Shown here piece by piece: positions 9,962 through 19,517 of a stretch of DNA of 64,000 bases (its first letter is position 1; each line of letters starts with the position of its first letter). The position numbers were made by a program, and so were the translations under genes. The notes under the pieces are model-generated. The model was not told where the DNA came from, searched no databases, and saw only the letters and a program-made list of their open reading frames with translations. Where the stretch lies: positions 1-64,000 of the forward strand of contig SVLF01000009.1 of assembly GCA_015068085.1 (NCBI GenBank). The letters run 5' to 3'. The DNA comes from Oscillospiraceae bacterium (GTDB taxonomy: Bacteria; Bacillota; Clostridia; Oscillospirales; JAAYXM01).

Positions 9962-11203
9962 TTATAACCCCTCCACTGCACGGCGCAGAAGATTGAAGGC
10001 TTCCTGTGCAGCGCGTTCCTTTGCAAGCTCTCTTCCGCGTGGCTGATAAATTTTTGAACATACCGTCACGCCCTTCACGGTTACGGCAACATAAACTGTT
10101 CCACCCGGGTTCTTTTCGTCTCCGGAGTTCGGATCTGCATAGCCTGTAACGCCGATACCTGCATCCGTTCCGAATTTTTCGCACGCAGCGGCTGACAGTG
10201 CCCGCGCGCATTCCTCACTCACAGCACCGTATGTGTCGAGAAGCCCGCTCTCTATTCCAAGAAGCTTCATCTTTATATCGTTTGTGTATGCGCACACCCC
10301 ACCGTAGAACACCTCGGACGAGCCGGGAATATCGGTAATGAGCTTTGCACACAGCCCGCCGGTGCACGACTCTGCAGTTGCAAGGGTGAGCCTTTTCTCA
10401 CGGAGGATTTCAAATGCCGCAGCATGAAGTGACGGAATATCAACACCGTACACAACATCACCTAAAATCTCTTCAACCCTCTCTATAACAGGGCGCGTTA
10501 TTGCATCTGCCTCTTCTTCTGTCTTTGCCTTTCCGGTAACACGCAAAAGCACCTCGCCATCCTTTGCATATGGCGCGAGAGTCGGGTTCGTCATCGTTTC
10601 GGCGAACGAGCTTATCCTGCTCTCAACCTCACTCTCACCCATTCCGTAAATATGAATACCATGGGAAACGAGGTGTGCATCGGAAAGCTTCTTAAGATAC
10701 GGCACCATACGGTATTTCACCATAGGAATACACTCGCGCGGAGGTCCCGGAAGCATAATCAGAATTTTCCCGCCATCCTCTATTGCACATCCCGGTGCTG
10801 TTCCCCAGTCATTTTCGAGCACTGTGCAGCCTTCCGGAAGATACGCCTGACGTGCATTGTTGTCCGTCATTTTGCGTCCGAGCTTTGTAAAATATCCCTT
10901 GATTCTTTCAAGCGAAGCTTCATGAAGCACGAGCTGCTTGCCAAAAGCTTCTGCCGCAACCTGCTTTGTAAGGTCATCAAAAGTGGGGCCAAGCCCGCCG
11001 GTGGTTATAATAATATCCGCGCGCTCCTTCGCGATAAGGATGCACTTTTTAAGTCTCTCGGGGTTATCGCCGACAACTGTCTGATAATATGCATTTATGC
11101 CAAGCTCAGACAATGCCTGAGCAACGGTTACGGCATCTGTGTTTGTGATCTCGCCGAGAAGTATTTCCGTTCCGACGGCGATTATTTCAGCTGACAAACT
11201 CAA
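9962..11203 (-). CDS. cinA: CinA family competence/damage-inducible protein (nicotinamide-nucleotide amidase)
   Basis: AEIIAVGTEILLGEITNTDA, TTGGLGPTFDDLT, C-terminal ATAESCTGGLCAKLITDIPGSSEVFYGGV. Confidence 0.95.
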   Translation of the reverse strand: MSLSAEIIAVGTEILLGEITNTDAVTVAQALSELGINAYYQTVVGDNPERLKKCILIAKERADIIITTGGLGPTFDDLTKQVAAEAFGKQLVLHEASLERIKGYFTKLGRKMTDNNARQAYLPEGCTVLENDWGTAPGCAIEDGGKILIMLPGPPRECIPMVKYRMVPYLKKLSDAHLVSHGIHIYGMGESEVESRISSFAETMTNPTLAPYAKDGEVLLRVTGKAKTEEEADAITRPVIERVEEILGDVVYGVDIPSLHAAAFEILREKRLTLATAESCTGGLCAKLITDIPGSSEVFYGGVCAYTNDIKMKLLGIESGLLDTYGAVSEECARALSAAACEKFGTDAGIGVTGYADPNSGDEKNPGGTVYVAVTVKGVTVCSKIYQPRGRELAKERAAQEAFNLLRRAVEGL

Positions 11204-11218
11204 TTTTCTGCCTTCTCT

Positions 11219-12379
11219 CTATATGATTTCAATGTTTTCTATCGCCTCACGGCAAAGGGCATCAAACGGAAGCTTTTTCTCCTCTTCAAGGATATTTTCA
11301 AGCTTCGGCTTTGTTCGCGGATGCTTCGGCGTAAATACCGTACAGCAATCCTCATAGGGAAGTATTGATGTTTCAAACGTGTTTATTCTGCGGGCAATGC
11401 CAACAATTTCCTCTTTATCCATACCGATTACCGGGCGGAGAACAGGAAGCGATATGCCATTCTCGGTAACGCCGAGAGCCTCCATCGTCTGGCTTGCAAC
11501 CTGACCGAGACTTTCACCGGTAATGAGCGCCCCGCAATTATTCTCACGAGCAACCTGCTCTGCAATCTGCATCATAAACCGGCGCATAATAAGGGTGAAA
11601 TACTCTTCCTTACAGTTTGCGCGGATCTCTTCCTGAATTTTAGTAAACGGAACCATTGCAATTTTTATATTTCCCGCATATTTTCCGACAAGGCGTGCAA
11701 GCTCGATAACCTTTTCCTTTGCCCGTTCGGAGGTGTACGGATACGAGAAGAAGTGGATTCCGAAAAGCTCCACGCCACGCTTTGCCATCATATATGCGGC
11801 AACGGGGCTGTCAATTCCGCCCGATAAAAGAATTGCGGCGCGCCCGTTGATTCCGACAGGAAGCCCGCCCGCACCGGGAATCGGGTTTGCATGGACATAT
11901 GCAGCGCGGTCGCGTATTTCAACCTTGACTAAAACTTCCGGATTTTTTACATCTACTTCTATATTTTCAAATTCATCGTGAAGCGCCGAGCCTACCTCAA
12001 AGCAAATCTCCGGTGATTTTTTCGGAAACGACTTATCCGAGCGCTTTGCCTCCACCTTAAAGGTTTTTGCATTACTCAGCGTGTCACGGAGATACTCCTT
12101 TGAAACGGAAATTATTTTGTCAATATCCTTTTCGACCTCTGCCGCACGGGAAATATTTACGATACCGAACACGCGCTTTGCCTCATCAAGCGCCGCATCC
12201 ATATCGCAGTCGTCGCTCTGCGGTTCAACATAAATAGTTGACTGCATACAGTATATTTTAAACTCCCCGCAGTTTCTTATTCTCCACGCAAGGTTCTTCA
12301 TAAGCCTTTTTTCAAAGTTCCCGCGGTTAAGTCCTTTAAGTACAAGCTCTCCAAGCTTTAAAAGCAATATCTCTTTCAC
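11219..12379 (-). CDS. thiI: tRNA 4-thiouridine synthase ThiI
   Basis: LLLKLGELVLKGLNRGNFE N-terminus, THUMP region, AAILLSGGIDSPVAAYMMAKRG PP-loop, DCCTVFTPKHPRTKP. GTG start assumed at VKEILLLK. Confidence 0.93.
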   Translation of the reverse strand: MKEILLLKLGELVLKGLNRGNFEKRLMKNLAWRIRNCGEFKIYCMQSTIYVEPQSDDCDMDAALDEAKRVFGIVNISRAAEVEKDIDKIISVSKEYLRDTLSNAKTFKVEAKRSDKSFPKKSPEICFEVGSALHDEFENIEVDVKNPEVLVKVEIRDRAAYVHANPIPGAGGLPVGINGRAAILLSGGIDSPVAAYMMAKRGVELFGIHFFSYPYTSERAKEKVIELARLVGKYAGNIKIAMVPFTKIQEEIRANCKEEYFTLIMRRFMMQIAEQVARENNCGALITGESLGQVASQTMEALGVTENGISLPVLRPVIGMDKEEIVGIARRINTFETSILPYEDCCTVFTPKHPRTKPKLENILEEEKKLPFDALCREAIENIEII

Positions 12380-12532
12380 GTTATGCGCACCTTTCAATCA
12401 TTTATAACTATACATTATAATTATACATCATTTATTCAAAATAAACAATACCACGAAATGGAAAAATTTATTTTTATTCCGGAATATCCGATGTTGACAA
12501 AAACGTTTTTGCACTGTACTCCCGATATACCC

Positions 12533-12575
12533 GAAGCGGCACACGCGCAACAATCTGTTGTACGTGTGCCGCTTC
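12533..12575 (-). terminator. Terminator-like hairpin at the 3' end of the module A operon
   Basis: 13-bp perfect inverted repeat gaagcggcacacg / cgtgtgccgcttc just after the stop at 12587. Confidence 0.65.
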
Positions 12576-12586
12576 TCCTGCATCAA

Positions 12587-13567
12587 TCAAAACTGAGGTT
12601 TCGGATAGTCCCTCTTGTTTTCAACAACAATGTCCATAATTTGCTCAAAGCTTTTCCACTCAACGCGGTCGGAAATAAGACGCTTTATCCTTTCTCCCAC
12701 AAGATCAAGGATTTTCATTCCCGTTCCCAATCCGTTTGAAATCAGAGACTGCCAGTGCGTCACAAGTATCGGATATCCTCCGGTTTCAAGCACCCGAATA
12801 ATAGCCCCTCCCTTACCTTCATCGGTTATAAGCAAATCTGCGCGCGATCTGATATATTCATCGCTGCAGTCAGCAGTATGGATGCTGTCCCACATTACAT
12901 CGCGGGTTGTCGCCGGAATTGAAACAAGGCATCTTCCTTCCTCTTCAAGCTCAATCCACGGTTTTGCATTCGGAACATCACGCAGGCTGCGAAGAAAAAA
13001 CCATGCTTTTTTCTTTCCCGTAACATCATAAACCGCCTTCGATACAGAAGCCGTATATTCATCTTCGACAGCTCTCCCGAAAGTCCATGGAGAAGTGACT
13101 CCGAAGGCATCAAATCCCGCTTTATTAAGCAACGTCAAGGCTTTTGCTATATACGGAGTGATTTGGGTTCTGTCAGTTTGCGCCGCCCATTGCTCTTCAT
13201 TCATTTCGAGCGCCGCTCCGGTTTCTATATCCACCGCTTTATGGTGTGTAAGCATCTCCGGACCGATTGTGAAATTCGGAACAATACGCTTTTTAACCGT
13301 ACCGAGCCACTCGTTGAGTTCTTCTTCCGAATGCCCTTCTATTCCGCTCAGTATATCACCTTTATTTCCCGGCATAGGAACAACGCTGAATTTACCTTTT
13401 ATCCCATGCTTTTCAACAATGCCGCAAAAAACATCAAGAAAAGAGTTGGGATACACCGGAAGAAGCGGTCTTCCGTCATCGGTGAATTTCGGTTCATGAT
13501 GTTCATGATACACAGATATTATCGGAGCTGAATCATCAATGATTATGCTTATCGGAATCTTTTTCAT
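12587..13567 (-). CDS. Polysaccharide-deacetylase-superfamily-like protein
   Basis: SIIIDDSAPIISVYHEHHEP with paired Asp near the N-terminus, KHGIKGKFSVVPM, later VTHWQS; start at MKKIPISIII. Confidence 0.6.
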   Translation of the reverse strand: MKKIPISIIIDDSAPIISVYHEHHEPKFTDDGRPLLPVYPNSFLDVFCGIVEKHGIKGKFSVVPMPGNKGDILSGIEGHSEEELNEWLGTVKKRIVPNFTIGPEMLTHHKAVDIETGAALEMNEEQWAAQTDRTQITPYIAKALTLLNKAGFDAFGVTSPWTFGRAVEDEYTASVSKAVYDVTGKKKAWFFLRSLRDVPNAKPWIELEEEGRCLVSIPATTRDVMWDSIHTADCSDEYIRSRADLLITDEGKGGAIIRVLETGGYPILVTHWQSLISNGLGTGMKILDLVGERIKRLISDRVEWKSFEQIMDIVVENKRDYPKPQF

Positions 13568-13621
13568 TCTCAAGCCACCTCGTAAATTGTATTTTTTCAA
13601 GCTTAATATTGTACGGAACAT

Positions 13622-14806
13622 TTAATTCTCCGCTTTTTCAAAAACCGCTTTTCCGTTTACCATCGTAAGAGAAACATCTATATTTTCATCGAATATAAGT
13701 ATATCTGCATAACCGCCTTCGCGGATATGTCCGCGGTCGCGAAGCCTTGCCATACGCGCAGGATTTGCAGATGCCATTCTTACGGCATCAGGAAGCGAAA
13801 CGTCCGCAAGCTCAATCATATTACGGACAAGCCTGTTCGTTGTGCAGACGCTTCCTGCAAACGCCGAGCGGTCGGGAAGCTTTGCAACTCCGTCCTCTAT
13901 TATGAAGTTCGGGTTGTCAAAAAGCTTTTCCGAGCCGTCGGGAAGACCTGCACACGGAATTGCATCGGTAACAAGCGCTATTCTGTCAATGCCTTTAAAC
14001 TTCACTATAAACTTCAAAAGCGAAGGAGGAAGGTGACGCCCGTCGGCAATTATCTCAACATCCATCCCGTCTATCATATATGCAGCTTCCACTATCCCCG
14101 CATAACGATATGCGTTCTTGCGGTGAACCGTGCTGCAGCCGGAATAGAAATGGGTTATAAGTCCGTAGCCGAGATCATATGCACGCATAACACAATCGTA
14201 ATCCGCATCGGAATGACCTATTGATGCAACAATTCCGTATTCACGGAGCGCCTTTGCAAAAGCTTCCGTTCCCGGAAGCTCGGGCGCCGAGCTCCAGCGG
14301 ATAAGCTTATCTCCGTAGTTTTCAAGAATATACATATAATCCTCGGGTTTTGGCGGAGTCATATACTTTGCCATTTGCGCGCCTGCCTGAACCGGAGAAA
14401 AATACGGTCCCTCAAGATGAAGCCCCGGCATATGTGCGCCGATTGCCTTTTCCGAATTTATACGGTTGTATTCATCGAGAGTATTGAACATTTTTATGTA
14501 CGACTTGACCGAACCGGAAGAGCCTGACGGAAGCATAACGGTTGTGCCGTTGCGTGCGTGAAGCTTTGACACCTCAATAAAGGCCTCAAGCTCGCCTTTC
14601 CGCAAATCATATCCGTTGCCGCCGTGGACGTGCATATCAACAAAGCCCGGAGAAATGTATTTTCCCTGCGCGTCGTGCGATATGTCAAACGGAAGCTCTT
14701 CTTTTGTAACAGACTTAATTCTTTCCCCGTCCGTATATACTGCCGTACCTTCAGGAGCAAAAGTGTTTCCGAGGATTATCCGTCCGTTATGGAATTTATG
14801 TATCAT
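13622..14806 (-). CDS. N-acetylglucosamine-6-phosphate deacetylase-like amidohydrolase (NagA family, divergent)
   Basis: PGFVDMHVHGGNGYD, GLHLEGPYFSP, SIGHSDADYD, LVTDAIPCAGLPDG; the canonical THLFNAM region is replaced by THFYSGCSTVHRKN. Confidence 0.8.
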   Translation of the reverse strand: MIHKFHNGRIILGNTFAPEGTAVYTDGERIKSVTKEELPFDISHDAQGKYISPGFVDMHVHGGNGYDLRKGELEAFIEVSKLHARNGTTVMLPSGSSGSVKSYIKMFNTLDEYNRINSEKAIGAHMPGLHLEGPYFSPVQAGAQMAKYMTPPKPEDYMYILENYGDKLIRWSSAPELPGTEAFAKALREYGIVASIGHSDADYDCVMRAYDLGYGLITHFYSGCSTVHRKNAYRYAGIVEAAYMIDGMDVEIIADGRHLPPSLLKFIVKFKGIDRIALVTDAIPCAGLPDGSEKLFDNPNFIIEDGVAKLPDRSAFAGSVCTTNRLVRNMIELADVSLPDAVRMASANPARMARLRDRGHIREGGYADILIFDENIDVSLTMVNGKAVFEKAEN

Positions 14807-14816
14807 AGCTTTTCAT

Positions 14817-15893
14817 CTACCCCCGCATTAAGATACTGATTATCTGTTTACCCACAATATCTGCCATACGGAAAAATCCCGCATCCGTCGGATGCACACC
14901 GTCCACTCTGCACGATTCGGAAAACGGACCTTCATACAGCTTCTTTCCGTCAATAAAATACACATTTTCATCTCCGCCGCTGCGCGCATCCGAATATGTT
15001 TTAAATGCGATATCCCTTTTTTTCTCAATATTTTTCAACACCGGTGCATCCGCCGCAGACATAATTATTATCGGTAACTCCGGTTGCTTTTCGCGTATTT
15101 TATTGAATATCTGTGCATGCGTTTCCTGCAGGTAATCCATAGAAGGTGCATTGTAATCAAAATCATAAACAAACGCACTCATATCAAGCTCTGATATGTA
15201 GTCCACAATCGGTTCGTTTCCCATCGGTGCACCGGAAAAACCCAGATTAATATAATCGCAGTCATATTCGTGTGAAATAAGTGCCGTATATGTATTTCCG
15301 GGACGCGATGCACATGCACCCTGCGTAATCGATGAGCCGTAATATACAACAGGCAGTTTGTATGTATACTCCGAGCCGGCAGATATCTCCGCATTTTCCT
15401 CAACTCCTATACAGAGCTCCTGCACCGGATTATACGGCGGAAAATTAATTATAATTTCCCGTTTTTTTCTCCCGCCGAAATGATAAACGGACGAATATCC
15501 GTCCTCTATGCCGGACGACGGCATAAAGCTGTTTATATGTCTCGATTTGCCATTTTCAAAAATATACATATCAAATCCGGACGTGCCCATAAGCTGCATA
15601 TGTGAAAACCTTGTTATATAAGGCATCACGCATCTGATTGCTATATATTCGGAATCAGTTGAAAAACGGACTCTCCCGCCCGCAGTCTGAGCGGACAGCC
15701 GTTCAATTTTCTCCCCGCCCGCCTTTGCAATTTCTTGCGGAAGACGCCGAAATCCGTTATTCAAATCGCATAAACCGTAAATGCGAAACGAAGGATTTTT
15801 GACATCATAAAAAACACAATCGGAAACGTCAATATTCTTCTTCACTTCCAAATTGCGATCTATCTTTCCTATATCATTTTTCAAATCTGTCAC
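14817..15893 (-). CDS. SGNH/GDSL-like hydrolase with N-terminal beta domain
   Basis: VVYYGSSITQGACASRPGNTYTALIS (block I), DGVHPTDAGFFRMA (block V). Confidence 0.85.
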   Translation of the reverse strand: MTDLKNDIGKIDRNLEVKKNIDVSDCVFYDVKNPSFRIYGLCDLNNGFRRLPQEIAKAGGEKIERLSAQTAGGRVRFSTDSEYIAIRCVMPYITRFSHMQLMGTSGFDMYIFENGKSRHINSFMPSSGIEDGYSSVYHFGGRKKREIIINFPPYNPVQELCIGVEENAEISAGSEYTYKLPVVYYGSSITQGACASRPGNTYTALISHEYDCDYINLGFSGAPMGNEPIVDYISELDMSAFVYDFDYNAPSMDYLQETHAQIFNKIREKQPELPIIIMSAADAPVLKNIEKKRDIAFKTYSDARSGGDENVYFIDGKKLYEGPFSESCRVDGVHPTDAGFFRMADIVGKQIISILMRG

Positions 15894-15913
15894 CTACATA
15901 TTCAAATTCATTT

Positions 15914-17797
15914 TTACAGCTGAACGCTTTTAAGCTCAAGTGACTCAAGCTCAACTGTTTTTTCTTTTCCGGAGTATATGATTTTCGCCTTTACTGGCAA
16001 GTCGTAATCCGTATTGAGAAGATAAACTTTATTCCCTTCATATACTGAATACCGAAGCCGGTCGCTTCCGATAACCCTTATATCGCAGTTTCTCGCGCTT
16101 GCGGATATCATTTCGCGAACCACCGCCCTGTACAGCAAATACACGGCAGGGTTTCCGGGATAGTTCACGTTCGTTACCAGGGTTGCAACGCCGAGTCCTG
16201 CCTTATTCTCAATTACCATCGGAAGGTCTGACGGTTTTTCCACGAAACTGTCGCTTGCAAATGCAATATTCTTACCGCCGCACGTTGCAAACCTCGCGTA
16301 ATCGGCATAGCCTGCCGTAAACATCGCATCACAGCCGCCGCTTCTGTAAGTAGGGTATAAAACCCGCTCATCAAGAGAGTCATATTTGAAATTCACTCCG
16401 CTTACAACGCGCCGTATCTCTCCCATAAACCTGCAGCCGAAAAGCGCTTCAACCTTCTCGTCGGATACCATCTTATACTCTCCGCCGCGCTTTGTCTGTG
16501 TATTCAGATGGGCTGCACTCATAACAAGATGCCCGCCGCGGCGAACATATTCCGTAAGCTTATCCATATTTTCCTCAGTCATAGTGTTCCAGCCAAGGAA
16601 GATAAGATAATCATAATTTGAAAGATGTTCAACATCCGCTTCTATGGGAACAACATCAAAAAGACCGTATGCGGGAGCAGACGAGGTGTCATATTCGCCG
16701 TAATTTTCCTGCTCATACCACACTCTTTTTCCTGCAAGCTCCTGAAGCATCATCCACGAGTGTTCTGCCTCGTTATATCCCCATTCCTCGCGGTAAAACT
16801 GATTGTACAGGCAGCTTCTGCCCCATTTTCCTGCCCAACCGTCATACAAGCCGGACACAAACGCAACCTTCACCCTAGGACCGCCTGCGGGTCTTTTTTC
16901 TTTACTTATATATTCGCGCATCCCGCGAAGAACCCTCTTGTAATTCTGACATACCTCCGAATCCCCGGAAAGCTTCGTGCCATATGAATTAATACCGGCA
17001 TCTCCGCTTTCGAGCATAAACATCCGGGAGCCCGAAAGGTAGGCATATTTGTATGTAAGCTCAAGACGCTTCATTTTCAGCGGATCATCATGCCGGAGAC
17101 CGCCGTACCATTCGTGAGCAACAAATGTACCCCACATTTTAGCATCAAAAGCATTTGCGGTTCCCCTGAAAATCGAAACCGCTATATCGGTATTTCCCGG
17201 ACATATTTCAAGAATCGGAATATCAATTCCTGCAAGAGCATTCTGTTTTGCAAATCCGTTGGCTTCAACGCAAAGTGCACCCGGGGTTCCGTTTCTTTTT
17301 GCCGTATTTACAAAACGCGCAAATGTATCAACATATCCCTCAAAGGCCTGCTTCATATCGTCGTACCGGTTCAGACGGAAATTAAGCCACTTTTTCCCGT
17401 AATTAGCCATATCAACCGAATCTTCTCCAATGTCGGTATAATATCCCGGCAGCTTGCAGGCATACATACTCCCGGGTTCACCAAAAAGCTCCCCAAGATA
17501 GTATTCACCTGCAATTTCTTTTACCCGCGCTATGGTTTCCGGTTCTATCCAGCTTTCTTTTCCCTCCGGCGGATACTGCGTAAGATAGTTATGAACAAAG
17601 TATATTTTGTTGTCCGCAAGATACCTTGCCCACTCTACAAAATATTCCTGAGAAAACACATCACAGTTTCTCGGACGCAGCGAGACAAAATTAAAGCCGT
17701 AATCTATACAGCGTTCCTTTATCTCGTCAATAATCTTTTCCGGAACAAAGCTATGCTCACCTATCTGCACTCCGTTGAGGATCACTTCTTTTTCCAT
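15914..17797 (-). CDS. Glycoside-hydrolase-like TIM-barrel protein with C-terminal class-I-amidotransferase-like domain
   Basis: 627 aa; (beta/alpha)8-like first half, second half with LIFLGWNTMTEENMDKLTEYVRRGGHLVMSAAHLNT resembling beta-galactosidase trimerisation domains. No signal peptide. Family not recognised. Confidence 0.5.
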   Translation of the reverse strand: MEKEVILNGVQIGEHSFVPEKIIDEIKERCIDYGFNFVSLRPRNCDVFSQEYFVEWARYLADNKIYFVHNYLTQYPPEGKESWIEPETIARVKEIAGEYYLGELFGEPGSMYACKLPGYYTDIGEDSVDMANYGKKWLNFRLNRYDDMKQAFEGYVDTFARFVNTAKRNGTPGALCVEANGFAKQNALAGIDIPILEICPGNTDIAVSIFRGTANAFDAKMWGTFVAHEWYGGLRHDDPLKMKRLELTYKYAYLSGSRMFMLESGDAGINSYGTKLSGDSEVCQNYKRVLRGMREYISKEKRPAGGPRVKVAFVSGLYDGWAGKWGRSCLYNQFYREEWGYNEAEHSWMMLQELAGKRVWYEQENYGEYDTSSAPAYGLFDVVPIEADVEHLSNYDYLIFLGWNTMTEENMDKLTEYVRRGGHLVMSAAHLNTQTKRGGEYKMVSDEKVEALFGCRFMGEIRRVVSGVNFKYDSLDERVLYPTYRSGGCDAMFTAGYADYARFATCGGKNIAFASDSFVEKPSDLPMVIENKAGLGVATLVTNVNYPGNPAVYLLYRAVVREMISASARNCDIRVIGSDRLRYSVYEGNKVYLLNTDYDLPVKAKIIYSGKEKTVELESLELKSVQL

Positions 17798-17847
17798 TTT
17801 GCTTTTCTCCTATAACTCTGTCAAATCAGGGGCGAAATTCTCACAAA

Positions 17848-17890
17848 GGACATTCACGAATGTCCCAAGGGCGATTTTTAAATCGCCCTT
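17848..17890. terminator. Two tandem hairpins between the SBP1 gene and the 627-aa gene
   Basis: ggacatt-cacg-aatgtcc followed by aagggcgattt-tt-aaatcgccctt; intercistronic, so possibly attenuation or processing. Confidence 0.5.
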
Positions 17891-17935
17891 GCATTTTTAT
17901 CCCGTGTATATCAAGCTTTATATTTCTCGCATAAT

Positions 17936-19498
17936 TTATTTGGAATAGCTTTGATACGCCGCCTCATAAACTGCGAGAACATCATTTATCGGAAGCCCTG
18001 AAAGCTCTTCCTGGAATTTGTCCCATTCGGAAAGCGGACGCTGACCGAGAACGAATTTCTGGATATTTTCGCTTACAAAAGTACCGAGGGATGTGCTGAG
18101 GTCTGAAATTTTCTGTGCATCATCAACGCTGAGACTCATATACAGCGTCGGATCGAGTTCGGGATATGTATACTCAAGTATGAAATCGGTTGTTGCTGCC
18201 TGCTCTGCCGAAACAGCTGCAACTGCAGCCTCCGGATCCACTCTGAGATAGGTTCCTATCGTCTGGAAGCCGTATACATTCTTTACCACGTCTCCGTCTT
18301 TGGGCAGAATGAACTTTTTCTTGCCGTCAACCACCTCAAACGTTTCACCTTCCTTACCCCAGCTTATCGTCTGAGAGCCTTCATCCGAATAGAACCAGTT
18401 GACATACCGCATTGCGTTTGCTATGCTTTCTTCGTTTCCGGTATTCAATACACCAAATCCCATAGGATCAAAATTATACTTGTTTACCATTGCAACTCCC
18501 ATACCGTTCTCAGCTACGGGAGGAGCCATTGCCGCAAGCGTGAATTCCGGATTGACACTTCTTGCAAGAGAATTGAAAAAGTCCATACGGGTCTGGTACT
18601 CCGGCATAATAAATCCGCGGTCTGTTGATACAAGCTCCTGCCATGTGGATGTGTTTATGGAGAAGAAATCAGCAGGCATAAGCTTTTCGTCAACCATCTT
18701 CTTGAGGAACGAAACGATATCATACATTACTTCGCTTTCAGTCGTTCCGTAGCTCCATTTTTCGTTTTCAAAGTCATAATAGAAAGAGTAACGGAAATTC
18801 GGCTTCCATGACGAGCCCATAACGTTTATGTTGCTGAAGCCTTCGCGTAAACAGAACGGGTAAGAATCCGGATATAACTGCTTAAGCTCTTTTGAAACCT
18901 CATAAAGCTCATCTATTGTCTTAGGAATTTCGAGACCGTGCTTCTTGAAAATATCCTCGCGATACATCCATGTTCTGATGTTCGTTGCACGCTCCATACC
19001 GTAAATGGGAGCATAGTAAATCTTACCGTCTGTACCTCTGCGGGTGTCTCTCATCCATTGCTCGCTTTCGGGAAGAGAATCCCAGAACGCGTTATAATCC
19101 GCAAGAAACTCTTCATAGTCATCCAACGCAACAAACGCTCCCTGCTCACAGAAGCTTGAAAATGTGTTTGAGCGTCCCTGAAAACCGATTACATCCGGAA
19201 AATGCTCGCGCGATGCCATTATTAAGTTGAATTTAGTTGCAAATTCAGATGTAGGGATTGACGTTACGTTTACAGTTCCGCCAATGGCCTCTTTAATATA
19301 CTGCCAGACCTTCCAGTTTGCATCATACGGCCACGAACTTACGCTTCCGATCGTCACATTCAAAACGGCGTCATCCGGAATAACCTTACCGTCCGGAATG
19401 TCGTAGGATACTTTATTCGACACTGAGCTGTTTTCTCCGCACGCACAAAGCGCGAAAAGCATAACGGTTGCAAGGGTTAATGCAATAAGTTTTTTCAT
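17936..19498 (-). CDS. Extracellular solute-binding lipoprotein SBP1 (ABC sugar-binding, LplA-like)
   Basis: MKKLIALTLATVMLFALCACGE lipobox signal; WPYDANWKVWQYIKEAIGG, FIMPEYQTRMDFFNSL. Paralogous to 33354-34907. Confidence 0.88.
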   Translation of the reverse strand: MKKLIALTLATVMLFALCACGENSSVSNKVSYDIPDGKVIPDDAVLNVTIGSVSSWPYDANWKVWQYIKEAIGGTVNVTSIPTSEFATKFNLIMASREHFPDVIGFQGRSNTFSSFCEQGAFVALDDYEEFLADYNAFWDSLPESEQWMRDTRRGTDGKIYYAPIYGMERATNIRTWMYREDIFKKHGLEIPKTIDELYEVSKELKQLYPDSYPFCLREGFSNINVMGSSWKPNFRYSFYYDFENEKWSYGTTESEVMYDIVSFLKKMVDEKLMPADFFSINTSTWQELVSTDRGFIMPEYQTRMDFFNSLARSVNPEFTLAAMAPPVAENGMGVAMVNKYNFDPMGFGVLNTGNEESIANAMRYVNWFYSDEGSQTISWGKEGETFEVVDGKKKFILPKDGDVVKNVYGFQTIGTYLRVDPEAAVAAVSAEQAATTDFILEYTYPELDPTLYMSLSVDDAQKISDLSTSLGTFVSENIQKFVLGQRPLSEWDKFQEELSGLPINDVLAVYEAAYQSYSK

Positions 19499-19517
19499 TT
19501 TGTTTACTCCTCCGTTC

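Noticed and set aside
9960-10211. N-terminal extension of the NUDIX ORF
   Set aside because: Overlaps the end of cinA in another frame and contains no Nudix-related sequence; start at MTNIEK is consistent with spacing.
12398-12532. Possible small gene or ncRNA between thiI and the deacetylase gene
   Set aside because: AT-rich with a TTGACA-like string but no ORF with RBS and no matching -10; the hairpin next to it is explained as a terminator.
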